The notes below the pieces were generated by a model that saw nothing but the letters and a program-made list of their open reading frames with translations, was not told where the DNA came from and did no database searches. Below, in pieces: positions 17,952-25,235 of a stretch of DNA of 58,566 bases (the stretch's first letter is position 1; each line of letters starts with the position of its first letter). This stretch comes from Limnohabitans lacus. Lineage in GTDB: Bacteria > Pseudomonadota > Gammaproteobacteria > Burkholderiales > Burkholderiaceae_C. The position numbers were made by a program, and so were the translations under genes. Location of the stretch: contig NZ_JASGBH010000013.1 of assembly GCF_030053395.1 (NCBI RefSeq), positions 1 through 58,566 on the forward strand, read 5' to 3'.

Positions 17952-17970
17952 GCATTTTGAACCCACTCCG

Positions 17971-19098
17971 TCATTCGCTGGATCGATGAGGCCACCAAGG
18001 TAGCCGCTGTTTGAGCGATTGGATGCGGCCGCAGTCGGCGGGCGTGGCGTAACCGGCCAATTGCGTGACCTGCTCTTGCCAACCTTGCGACTGCAAGATC
18101 TGGCGCAGCTGCAAGATGGCCGGGGTGTCCAGCGCACTTTTCAGGCAGACCAGCCAATAGTTTTCTGGCGCCAGGGGCACAAAGTCCAGGCCTTGGGCCT
18201 GCGCCGCCGAGGCGATGCCCAGCCCGACATCGGCCTGGCCGGCGGCAATGCTGGCGGCCACGGCAGCGTGCGAGCTTTCTTCCAGGTCGTAGCCTTGGAT
18301 CGAGGCGCCAGACAGGCCCGCGCTTTGCAGCCATTGGTCCAGCAAGAGGCGGGTGCCGGTGCCCAGCGCCCGGTTGACCAAGCGCACACCGGGGCGGCTC
18401 AGGTCTTGCAAATGGAGCAAATTCAAGGGGTTGCCTGGGCGCACCATCAGGCCTTGTTCGCGGCGTGCAAAGCTGATCAGCTTGTGCTGTCCGCGTTTGA
18501 GCAGCGGTCGGTAGGTGCGGGCCACCAGCGAGTCGGCGTCGGGCTCGACCGGGGCGTGAAAGCCGGCCACCCGGCACCGGCCTTCGTTCAGGGCGCGGAT
18601 CGCGTCCACGCTGCCGCAAAAGCGCATGTCCAGGTGCAGGGCTTGGCGGGCGCAGTGGTTTTGCAGTCGGACCAAAGCGTCGTCATGGCTGGCGTAGAGC
18701 GTCAGCAAATGGCTGTCCGGGTCAAAGGCCACCGCGAAGGTTTTTTCCAGCTCGGCTTGCAGGGCATTGATTTGCGGCGTCAGCCGCGCCTGGGCTTGCC
18801 GTTCGGCCCATAACAGCTTGTCGGCAAATTCGGTCAGTTGTGCGGCTTGGCCTTTTTCCCAAATGATCAAGGGCTGGCGCAGCGTTTCTTCCCAGCGCTT
18901 GAGTTCACCCCACACATGGCGATACGACAGGCCCAAGGCCTTGGCGGCAGCCGAGATCGAGCCCGCGCTGCGCACGGCTTGCAGCAGATCCATCAAGGGG
19001 TTGCGCAGCGGCGAGGTCGAATCGCTGGCTTTGGCTTGAAGGGACTCGGGGCTCCAGTGGTAGGAAAGGTCAATGTGTCGCACGGCCCTAGTGTGCAT
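17971..19098 (-). CDS. ModE-like regulator with a periplasmic-binding-like ligand domain
   Basis: A 375-residue protein when started at ATG 19098 (a longer frame reaches 19227 but runs into the divergent tupB gene). The N-terminus carries a ModE/LysR-like winged helix (AGSISAAAKALGLSYRHVW). The C-terminal ~230 residues resemble the type-2 periplasmic-binding fold found in some molybdate- or tungstate-linked regulators. It is divergent from tupBCA and separated from it by 121 bp, so it is probably the tungstate- or pterin-responsive regulator of the transporter and perhaps of the aor operon. Ligand is inferred from context. Confidence 0.82.
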   Translation of the reverse strand: MHTRAVRHIDLSYHWSPESLQAKASDSTSPLRNPLMDLLQAVRSAGSISAAAKALGLSYRHVWGELKRWEETLRQPLIIWEKGQAAQLTEFADKLLWAERQAQARLTPQINALQAELEKTFAVAFDPDSHLLTLYASHDDALVRLQNHCARQALHLDMRFCGSVDAIRALNEGRCRVAGFHAPVEPDADSLVARTYRPLLKRGQHKLISFARREQGLMVRPGNPLNLLHLQDLSRPGVRLVNRALGTGTRLLLDQWLQSAGLSGASIQGYDLEESSHAAVAASIAAGQADVGLGIASAAQAQGLDFVPLAPENYWLVCLKSALDTPAILQLRQILQSQGWQEQVTQLAGYATPADCGRIQSLKQRLPWWPHRSSE

Positions 19099-19153
19099 CA
19101 AGAAATGATGACCCTTGTGCATGGGTTGATCTGCGTGGCTGCGCCCTATGCAC
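19092..19153. promoter_or_regulatory. Repeated TGTGCAT elements in the regulator/tupB divergent region
   Basis: TGTGCAT occurs at 19092-19098 and 19116-19122 in the same direction, and the inverted form ATGCAC at 19148-19153. The first copy overlaps the regulator start codon. Their placement between two divergent genes suggests binding sites for the ModE-like protein; the motif does not match the classical ModE box, so this is inference. Confidence 0.35.
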
Positions 19154-19219
19154 GGCGTTTCATAGCGGAGAACACGGAGGGTCAGCGGCCCTTGGCTCGG
19201 GTAGCATCCATCGCTTGTC

Positions 19220-19957
19220 ATGAACACCCTCTACGACAGCGCCGCCACGGCGCTGAACCTCATCTTTCAAATGGACCCGGCCTTGTGGGCTGTGGTGTCA
19301 CGGTCTTTGGCCGTGAGCGCCACCGCCTGCCTGCTGGCCTATGGCCTGGGCGTGGTGCTGGGGGCTTGGTTGGCGGTGGCCCGGTTTGCCGGACGGGGCG
19401 CTGTGCTGGTGGTCCTGAACACCTCGCTGGCTTTGCCTTCGGTGGTGGTGGGTTTGCTGGTGTATCTGCTGCTCTCGCGCACCGGGCCTTTGGGGTTTTT
19501 GGGTTGGCTGTTCAGCTTCAAGGCGATGGTCATCGCGCAAGTGATTTTGGTGGTGCCGGTGGTCACGGCCCTCACGCGGCAAGTGGTCGAAGATGTGGAA
19601 GTGCAGCACGGCGAGCAATGGGCCTCGCTGGGCGCGGGGCCGGTTTTGCGCGGTCTGCTCTTGGCTTGGGACGAGCGCTACGCCTTGCTCACCATTGGGG
19701 TGGCGGCTTTTGGTCGCGCCATCTCCGAGGTGGGCGCGGTGATGATCGTGGGCGGCAACATCGATGGCTTCACCCGCGTGATGACCACCGCGATTGCCTT
19801 GGAGACCAGCAAGGGCGATTTGCCTTTGGCGCTGGGCTTGGGCTTGGTGCTGTTGGCCGTGGTGCTCTTGTTGAATTTGCTGGCGGCGGTGCTGCGCTAT
19901 TGGGGGCAACGCCAAACCGGGCAAGCCGTGGCCGCCACCAAAGGGTGGGTCGCATGA
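19220..19957 (+). CDS. tupB: Tungstate ABC transporter permease
   Basis: A 245-residue inner membrane protein with about five to six hydrophobic segments and the permease signature EQWASLGAGPVLRGLLLAW followed by FGRAISEVGAVMIVGGN, as in TupB. It forms the tungstate channel with TupC and TupA. I see no good ribosome binding site before ATG 19220; initiation may be weak or on a very short leader. Its stop overlaps the tupC start (ATGA). Gene order tupB-tupC-tupA differs from the more common A-B-C. Confidence 0.9.
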   Translation: MNTLYDSAATALNLIFQMDPALWAVVSRSLAVSATACLLAYGLGVVLGAWLAVARFAGRGAVLVVLNTSLALPSVVVGLLVYLLLSRTGPLGFLGWLFSFKAMVIAQVILVVPVVTALTRQVVEDVEVQHGEQWASLGAGPVLRGLLLAWDERYALLTIGVAAFGRAISEVGAVMIVGGNIDGFTRVMTTAIALETSKGDLPLALGLGLVLLAVVLLLNLLAAVLRYWGQRQTGQAVAATKGWVA

Positions 19958-20673
19958 ACAGCCGCGCTGTGGTTCAGTTGCAAAACGCTGGCGTGAAGCT
20001 GGGGTCCGCCACGGTGCTGACGGGCATCGATCTGCGCATTGCGCCGGGTGAACGGGTGGCCCTGTTGGGCTCCAACGGTTCGGGCAAGAGCACCTTGCTG
20101 CGGCTCTTGCAGGGGCTGTTGCCGCTGGCTTCTGGCCAAGTGCACAGAGACCCGAACAGCCGTTTGGCCATGCTGTTTCAAAGGCCCCATTTGTTGCGCA
20201 TCTCGGCCCTCAACAATGTGACTTTGGGCATCTGGCTCGACCGCAGTTTGGGCTTGAGCTGGCGTCAAGCCCGCGAGCGCGCGGTACAGGCTTTGCAGCG
20301 CGTGGGCCTGACGGCCGTGGCTCAGCAAGGCGGCCGTCAACTCTCGGGCGGACAGCAGCAACGTTTGGCCTTGGCCAGGGCCTGGGCGCGTCAGCCCGAT
20401 GTGCTCTTGCTCGACGAGCCCACCGCCAGCTTGGACCCCTATGCCAAGCGCGAGGTGGAAAACCTGATTGCTGAATTTGCGCAAGGTGAGGCATTGACCC
20501 TGATCTGGGCCAGCCACAACCTGGGCCAAGTCAAACGCTTGGCCTCTCGCGTGATTTACCTCGAGGCCGGTCGTGTCTTGGCCGACTTGCCGGTGGATGT
20601 TTTTTTCAATGCTTCGGCGTTGGCTGAGCACAGCCCCCAAGCCCATGCTTTTGTTCAAGGAGAAATCTCATGA
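19954..20673 (+). CDS. tupC: Tungstate ABC transporter ATP-binding protein
   Basis: A 239-residue ATPase starting at ATG 19954, which overlaps the tupB stop; the same frame extends far upstream but that part is only a shadow. Walker A is GSNGSGKST, the ABC signature is LSGGQQQR, Walker B is VLLLDEP, and the switch histidine is in WASHN. It powers tungstate import through TupB at the inner membrane. Its stop overlaps the tupA ATG, so the three proteins are translationally coupled. Confidence 0.93.
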   Translation: MNSRAVVQLQNAGVKLGSATVLTGIDLRIAPGERVALLGSNGSGKSTLLRLLQGLLPLASGQVHRDPNSRLAMLFQRPHLLRISALNNVTLGIWLDRSLGLSWRQARERAVQALQRVGLTAVAQQGGRQLSGGQQQRLALARAWARQPDVLLLDEPTASLDPYAKREVENLIAEFAQGEALTLIWASHNLGQVKRLASRVIYLEAGRVLADLPVDVFFNASALAEHSPQAHAFVQGEIS

Positions 20674-21482
20674 AGATTCGTTCTGTTTTTCGCAGCGCTG
20701 TGTTGCTGGCGGCTTTGTCCTCGGTGGCCGCCTTGTCGCAGGCCCAGTCGATCGTGATGTCGTCCACCACATCGACCGAACAATCCGGTCTGTTTGCGCA
20801 TCTGCTGCCCGCCTTCAAAAAGGCCAGCGGCATCGACATCAAAGTCGTGGCGTTGGGCACAGGGCAGGCGCTGGACATGGCACGTCGGGGTGACGCCGAT
20901 GTGGTGTTTGTGCACGACCAGGTGGCCGAAGAAAAATTTGTGGCCGACGGCTTTGGCCTCAAGCGCCAGGCGGTCATGTACAACGACTTTGTGCTGATTG
21001 GCCCCAAGGCCGATCCGGCCGGCACCAAGGGCAAGGACATCGTGTCGGCTTTGGGCAAAGTGTCTGCCAGCAACGCGGCCTTTGTCTCGCGGGGCGACAA
21101 GAGCGGCACCCACGCGGCCGAGTTGCGTTATTGGAAACTGGCCAATCTGGACGCGGCCAAAGGCAGCGGCTACCGTGAATGCGGCTGCGGCATGGGGCCT
21201 GCGCTCAACATCGCGGCCTCACAAGGCGCGTATGTGTTGGCCGATCGCGGCACCTGGTTGAACTTCAAAAACCGCGCCGATCTGGCGGTCTTGGTGGAGG
21301 GCGATCAGCGCTTGTTCAACCAGTACGGTGTGATGGTGGTCAACCCCGCCAAGCATGCCCACGTCAAGCAAGCCGATGCGCAAAAATTTGTGGATTGGGT
21401 GACCTCGCCTGCAGGCCAAGCCAATATCGCCGACTACAAGATCGGTGGCGAGCAGCTGTTCTTCCCGAACGCTGGCAAATAA
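20670..21482 (+). CDS. tupA: Tungstate-binding periplasmic protein
   Basis: A 270-residue exported protein with a Sec signal peptide ending near LSQAQ. It carries the TupA hallmark SSTTSTEQSGLF, whose Thr/Ser residues contact the oxyanion, and later GDKSGTHAAEL and YRECGCGMGPAL. TupA proteins prefer tungstate strongly over molybdate. Start ATG 20670 overlaps the tupC stop. The tungsten enzyme operon begins about 1.3 kb downstream, which makes the assignment of tungstate over other anions convincing. Confidence 0.92.
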   Translation: MKIRSVFRSAVLLAALSSVAALSQAQSIVMSSTTSTEQSGLFAHLLPAFKKASGIDIKVVALGTGQALDMARRGDADVVFVHDQVAEEKFVADGFGLKRQAVMYNDFVLIGPKADPAGTKGKDIVSALGKVSASNAAFVSRGDKSGTHAAELRYWKLANLDAAKGSGYRECGCGMGPALNIAASQGAYVLADRGTWLNFKNRADLAVLVEGDQRLFNQYGVMVVNPAKHAHVKQADAQKFVDWVTSPAGQANIADYKIGGEQLFFPNAGK

Positions 21483-21494
21483 GCCCTCAAAGAG

Positions 21495-21513
21495 AGGGCG
21501 AGTCACTCGCCCT
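21495..21513. terminator. Hairpin between convergent tupA and regulator genes
   Basis: AGGGCGAG (21495-21502) pairs perfectly with CTCGCCCT (21506-21513) around TCA, which is also the regulator's stop codon. No T-run follows on either strand, so the terminator role is tentative. Confidence 0.4.
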
Positions 21514-22615
21514 TGGGGTTGCCCAGTTTGCGGTAAACCGTGGCGCGGCTGATGCCCAAGACCCGGGCTGCCTCGGCCACATTGCCACGCGCTTGGGTGA
21601 CGGCTTCTCGGATCATGTCGGTCTGCACATCCTTGAGCGCTTTCCCATGGCCTGGCATGGCTGTGCTGTGCGCAGCGAGGGCTTGCTTGCCGGGTCGAAA
21701 GGCCTGGGTTTGCAAGCGCAGGCCTGACCACAGCGGTAATTCTTGGGGGCTGTCTTGGCGGCTGGCGGCATCAAACAAGCCTTGCCAAGCGGTGGCAAAT
21801 ACATCGCTGGCGTGCAGCGCCTGACCGGCCGTCTCGGAGGGCAAAGACAGCATTTGCCGCGCCGTGGGGTTGGCGCCCAGGATGCGGCCGTCGGGGTCCA
21901 GGGTCAGCAGGCCGTCGCTGTCGTCACCGGGCTGATTGCCCGGCCAGTTCAGACGCAAGACCAGGGCGTGTGAGGAGGCCAAAAGCCAGCTGTTTTCGAT
22001 GCTGCGGGCCGAGCGGCGCACCAGGTGTTTGAGCGCTGGGCGCTCCACGGTTTCGACGCCGGTCAAGTCGAGCATGCCTGCGCAAACCCCATCGGGCCCG
22101 AACACCGGCGCACCCGCGCAGCTGTAGACGCTGGTGTCTTTGAAGAAATGCTCACCCCGGTGCAGCCACACCGGCTGCAACTGCGACAGCGCCGCGCTGA
22201 TGGACGTGGTGCCCACCGATTTTTCAGACAGGTCCACCCCCACACGGGCGATCACATCGGCACGGCGGTCTTGCCGGTCCACGGGGCCGTGCACATCGAC
22301 CACCACGCCCTCGGCGTTGGTCAAGATCGCAAAGTAACGGATATCGGCAATGGCCCGGGCCAGTTCGGCCAGCACCGGCTGCGCAGCCTGCACCAAGGGC
22401 CAGCTGGCTTCTTGCACGCGGCGCATCTGCTGGGCCGACACCGCATCGAAACCCACCTTGTGCTCAGGCGCCAAGCCCATCGTCAGGCAGCGTTGCCAAG
22501 ACTGCGTGACCCACTGAGCGACCCCAGTGCCTTGTGCGGCTTGACCATGAAACACCAGGTCCCGCGCTTGGTCGATGCGCGAGAGGCGGTCGTTGGCAGG
22601 GTGGGTCAGTGACAT
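21503..22615 (-). CDS. GAF and Fis-type HTH regulator, AcoR-like without AAA+ domain
   Basis: A 370-residue protein. Residues ~70-210 form a GAF-like sensor (VGTTSISAALSQLQPVWLHRGEHFF, as in AcoR/AcxR activators), ~225-290 a PAS-like segment (GRILGANPTARQML), and the last ~50 residues a Fis-type helix-turn-helix (VAEAARVLGISRATVYRKL). Related sigma54 activators have an AAA+ domain between sensor and HTH; it is absent here, so the protein cannot be a normal sigma54 activator. It is transcribed divergently from the aldehyde oxidoreductase operon and is the likely regulator of it. The inducer, perhaps an aldehyde or alcohol, is unknown. Confidence 0.85.
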   Translation of the reverse strand: MSLTHPANDRLSRIDQARDLVFHGQAAQGTGVAQWVTQSWQRCLTMGLAPEHKVGFDAVSAQQMRRVQEASWPLVQAAQPVLAELARAIADIRYFAILTNAEGVVVDVHGPVDRQDRRADVIARVGVDLSEKSVGTTSISAALSQLQPVWLHRGEHFFKDTSVYSCAGAPVFGPDGVCAGMLDLTGVETVERPALKHLVRRSARSIENSWLLASSHALVLRLNWPGNQPGDDSDGLLTLDPDGRILGANPTARQMLSLPSETAGQALHASDVFATAWQGLFDAASRQDSPQELPLWSGLRLQTQAFRPGKQALAAHSTAMPGHGKALKDVQTDMIREAVTQARGNVAEAARVLGISRATVYRKLGNPKGE

Positions 22616-22639
22616 GTCAGGGTGTGTATCAAGTTGAGA

Positions 22640-22709
22640 ATTGTTGATGCAGACCCTTCAGAAGCTAGGGTTTCTACCCAAGGTGTCGCGCAGAAGTCAC
22701 ATCAACAAT
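22640..22709. promoter_or_regulatory. Candidate operator pair between regulator and aor operon
   Basis: ATTGTTGATG at 22640-22649 and its exact inverse CATCAACAAT at 22700-22709 are separated by 50 bp inside the 157-bp divergent region. A Fis-type dimer could bind such sites and loop the DNA. A further partial copy (TATCAAGTTGA) lies at 22627-22637. Confidence 0.5.
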
Positions 22710-22772
22710 GGCTATGCATTCTGATTCATAAGTGCGGCTTTGAAAAGGCTGCAACACCACCAGGAGATCCAC

Positions 22773-23249
22773 ATGCAGAAAGTCCTGCACATCAATCCGG
22801 ACAAATGCACCGGCTGCTTGCAGTGCGAAATGGCCTGTTCTTTCGAGAACTACGGGACATACGCCACCTCCAAGTCGCGCATCAAGGTGTTTGATTTCCA
22901 TCACACCGGCAAAAAAGTGCCCTACACCTGCACCCAGTGCGACGAAGCCTGGTGCCTGCACGCCTGCCCAGTGGAAGCCATCACCGTGGACAAGGCCACA
23001 GGCGCCAAGGTGGTCAACGAGTCCACCTGCGTGGGTTGCAAGGTTTGCACCATCGCTTGCCCGTTCGGCACCATCAACTATGTGCAGGAAACCGGCAAGG
23101 TGCAAAAGTGCGACCTGTGCGGTGGCGACCCGGCCTGTGCCGACGCCTGCCCGACCGGCGCCATCACCTTCGTCGATGCCAACTGGACAGGCATCGACAA
23201 AATGAAACAGTGGGCCGACAAGCTGGGCAATCAGCCCACAGCCGGTTAA
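22773..23249 (+). CDS. aorA: Aldehyde oxidoreductase, ferredoxin-like electron-transfer subunit
   Basis: A 158-residue protein with sixteen cysteines in four clusters: Cys12/15/18/22, 53/56/61/65, 86/89/92/96 and 113/116/122/126, enough for four [4Fe-4S] centres, as in AorA of the Aromatoleum-type enzyme and in DMSO-reductase-type B subunits. There is no signal peptide, so it is cytoplasmic. ATG 22773 follows AGGAG; the longer frame from 22740 lacks a ribosome binding site. It conducts electrons between the tungsten subunit and the FAD subunit. It is the first gene of the operon. Confidence 0.9.
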   Translation: MQKVLHINPDKCTGCLQCEMACSFENYGTYATSKSRIKVFDFHHTGKKVPYTCTQCDEAWCLHACPVEAITVDKATGAKVVNESTCVGCKVCTIACPFGTINYVQETGKVQKCDLCGGDPACADACPTGAITFVDANWTGIDKMKQWADKLGNQPTAG

Positions 23250-23274
23250 TCCCCCACCCACAAGGAGCATCAAC

Positions 23275-25122
23275 ATGTCTTGGGCTGGAAAAATCCTCCG
23301 CGTCAACCTCACGGCTGGCACCGTCACATCCGAACCGCTGAACATGGAGTGGGCCAAGGCCTACCTGGGCTCGCGCGGTCTGGGCAGCAAATACCTGATC
23401 AGCGAGATCGACCCCAAAGTCGAGGCGCTGTCGGCCGACAACAAAATCATCTGGGCCACCGGCCCACTGACCGGCACCATGGCCTCCACCGGCGGCCGTT
23501 ACACCGTCATCACCAAAAGCCCTCTGACCGGCACCATCGCTTGCTCCAACTCGGGCGGCTATTGGGGCGCTGAGCTCAAGATGGCCGGCTGGGACATGGT
23601 CATTTTTGAAGGTGCATCGGCCACGCCGGTTTACCTCTACATCAACGACGATGTGGCCGAGCTGCGCGATGCTTCGCACCTGTGGGGCCAAAGCGTCTGG
23701 AAGACCGAAGAAGCCCTCAAGACCAGTTTGCAAGACCCATTGCTGCGCGTCTCGAGCATCGGCAAAGCCGGTGAAAACGGCGTGCTGTATGCCGCCGTGG
23801 TGAACGACCTGCACCGTGCGGCGGGCCGCTCGGGTGTGGGCACCGTCATGGGCAGCAAGAACCTCAAGGCCATCGCGGTGCGCGGCACCAAGGGCGTGGG
23901 CAATGTGCAAAATCCCAAGGCTTTCATGGCTGCCGCCAAGGCCGCCAAAAAGGTGCTGGCCGACAACGCCGTCACTGGCCAGGGCTTGCCCACTTACGGC
24001 ACCCAGGTGCTGATGAACGTGATCAACGAGATCGGCGGCTTGCCCACACGCAACCACCGCGATGTGCAGTTTGAAAACGCCAAGGACATCTCGGCCGAAG
24101 CCATGGTCACCCCTCGCGAAACCGATGGAAAAAAGCACCTGGTGACCAACCAAGCTTGCTTTGGTTGCACCATCGCCTGCGGCCGCATCAGCAAGATCGA
24201 CGAAGGGCACTTCTCGGTCAAGAACAAGCCTGAATACTGGGGTGCCAACGGTGGCCTCGAATACGAAGCCGCCTGGGCTTTGGGCGCGGCCAACGGTGTG
24301 AGCGATCTGGAAGCGCTGCAATACGCCAACCTGATTTGCAACGAAGAAGGCTTTGACCCCATCAGCTTTGGTGCCACCATCGGCGCCGTGATGGAGCTGT
24401 ACGAAATGGGCGTGCTGACCAAAGAGCAGCTGGGCATTGAAGCGCCTTTCGGCTCGGCACAAGCGCTGTGCGAGTTTGCCGACATGACCGCCAAGGGCAT
24501 CGGCTTTGGCAAGGAAATCGGCCAGGGCTCCAAGCGCTTGACCGCCAAGTACGGTCACCCCGACCTGTCCATGAGCGTCAAGGGCCAGGAATTCCCCGCC
24601 TACGACGGCCGTGTGATCCAGGGCATTGGCTTGGCTTACGCCACCTCCAACCGCGGTGCTTGCCACCTGCGCGGCTACACCATCGCCTCCGAAGTGTTGG
24701 GCATCCCGGTCAAGACCGAGCCCACCGAGCACGAAGGCAAGCCCGAGTTGGTCAAGGCCTTCCAAGACGCGACCGCTGCGTTTGACTCGGCCGGTATTTG
24801 CATCTTCACCAGCTTCGCCTGGACCTTGGCTGACGTGGCTCCTCAAGTGCAAGCCGCTTGCGGTGACGAGTTCTCGATGGAGCACTTGGCCCACATCGGC
24901 GAGCGCATCTGGAACATGGAGCGCGAGTTCAACAACGCCGCAGGCTTCACCAAAGCCGACGACAACCTGCCCAAGCGCCTGATGACCGAAGCCGCCAAAA
25001 CCGGCCCCGGCAAAGGCATGGTCAGCAAGTTGAACGAGATGCTGCCCAAGTACTACGACGCACGCGGCTGGGACGGCGAAGGCCGCCCCACATCGGCCAC
25101 CAAGGAACGCTTGGGCCTGTGA
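23275..25122 (+). CDS. aorB: Tungsten-containing aldehyde:ferredoxin oxidoreductase family, catalytic subunit
   Basis: A 615-residue enzyme that oxidises aldehydes to acids, and in related enzymes can reduce acids, at a bis-tungstopterin site. The proximal [4Fe-4S] ligands are Cys295-X2-Cys298-X3-Cys302 and Cys509; the pterin motif D-X-X-G-X-C is Asp504 to Cys509 (DSAGIC). The N-terminal domain-1 segment SWAGKILRVNL and GRYTVITKSPLTG are typical. It lies 25 bp after aorA with AAGGAG before its ATG. A tungstate transporter next door supports tungsten rather than molybdenum. Substrate range is not readable from sequence. Confidence 0.94.
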   Translation: MSWAGKILRVNLTAGTVTSEPLNMEWAKAYLGSRGLGSKYLISEIDPKVEALSADNKIIWATGPLTGTMASTGGRYTVITKSPLTGTIACSNSGGYWGAELKMAGWDMVIFEGASATPVYLYINDDVAELRDASHLWGQSVWKTEEALKTSLQDPLLRVSSIGKAGENGVLYAAVVNDLHRAAGRSGVGTVMGSKNLKAIAVRGTKGVGNVQNPKAFMAAAKAAKKVLADNAVTGQGLPTYGTQVLMNVINEIGGLPTRNHRDVQFENAKDISAEAMVTPRETDGKKHLVTNQACFGCTIACGRISKIDEGHFSVKNKPEYWGANGGLEYEAAWALGAANGVSDLEALQYANLICNEEGFDPISFGATIGAVMELYEMGVLTKEQLGIEAPFGSAQALCEFADMTAKGIGFGKEIGQGSKRLTAKYGHPDLSMSVKGQEFPAYDGRVIQGIGLAYATSNRGACHLRGYTIASEVLGIPVKTEPTEHEGKPELVKAFQDATAAFDSAGICIFTSFAWTLADVAPQVQAACGDEFSMEHLAHIGERIWNMEREFNNAAGFTKADDNLPKRLMTEAAKTGPGKGMVSKLNEMLPKYYDARGWDGEGRPTSATKERLGL

Positions 25123-25128
25123 CCTTGC

Positions 25129-25187
25129 CCCTGTAGGAGCGAGCCCCTGCTCGCGAAGCCTTCGCAGCAGGCGTGCGCTTCTACAGG
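25129..25187. repeat. REP-like palindromic element between aorB and aorC
   Basis: The 59-bp element begins CCTGTAGGAGCGAGCCCCTG and ends CTACAGG; the outer arms CCTGTAGGAGCG and CGCTTCTACAGG are complementary except at one position, and GAGCGAG...CTGCTCGCGAAG is the core familiar from Pseudomonas REP sequences. It lies fully inside the aor operon. REPs are dispersed by RAYT transposases and affect mRNA stability or termination. I noticed no second copy in the window. Confidence 0.65.
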
Positions 25188-25192
25188 AACCA

Positions 25193-25223
25193 CAGCGGCC
25201 CCCAGGGGCCGCTGTCTGTTTCT
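25193..25223 (+). terminator. Terminator-like attenuator hairpin before aorC
   Basis: CAGCGGCCCC (25193-25202) pairs perfectly with GGGGCCGCTG (25205-25214) around CA and is followed by TCTGTTTCT. It lies 7 bp after the REP-like element and just before the aorC ribosome binding site, so some transcripts should stop after aorB. Confidence 0.6.
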
Positions 25224-25235
25224 GGAGAACACACC

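Noticed and set aside
18838..19953. Upstream extension of the tupC frame
   Set aside because: It overlaps the regulator and tupB genes out of frame; ATPase homology begins at ATG 19954 with a stop/start overlap.
22700..22772. Sigma54 (-24/-12) promoter for the aor operon
   Set aside because: The only near match (TGGC at 22710) lacks the TGC at the right spacing, and the adjacent regulator has no AAA+ domain.
25129..25187. CRISPR repeat or tRNA in the aorB-aorC gap
   Set aside because: Only one palindromic unit with no spacers, and no cloverleaf; REP-like character explains it better.
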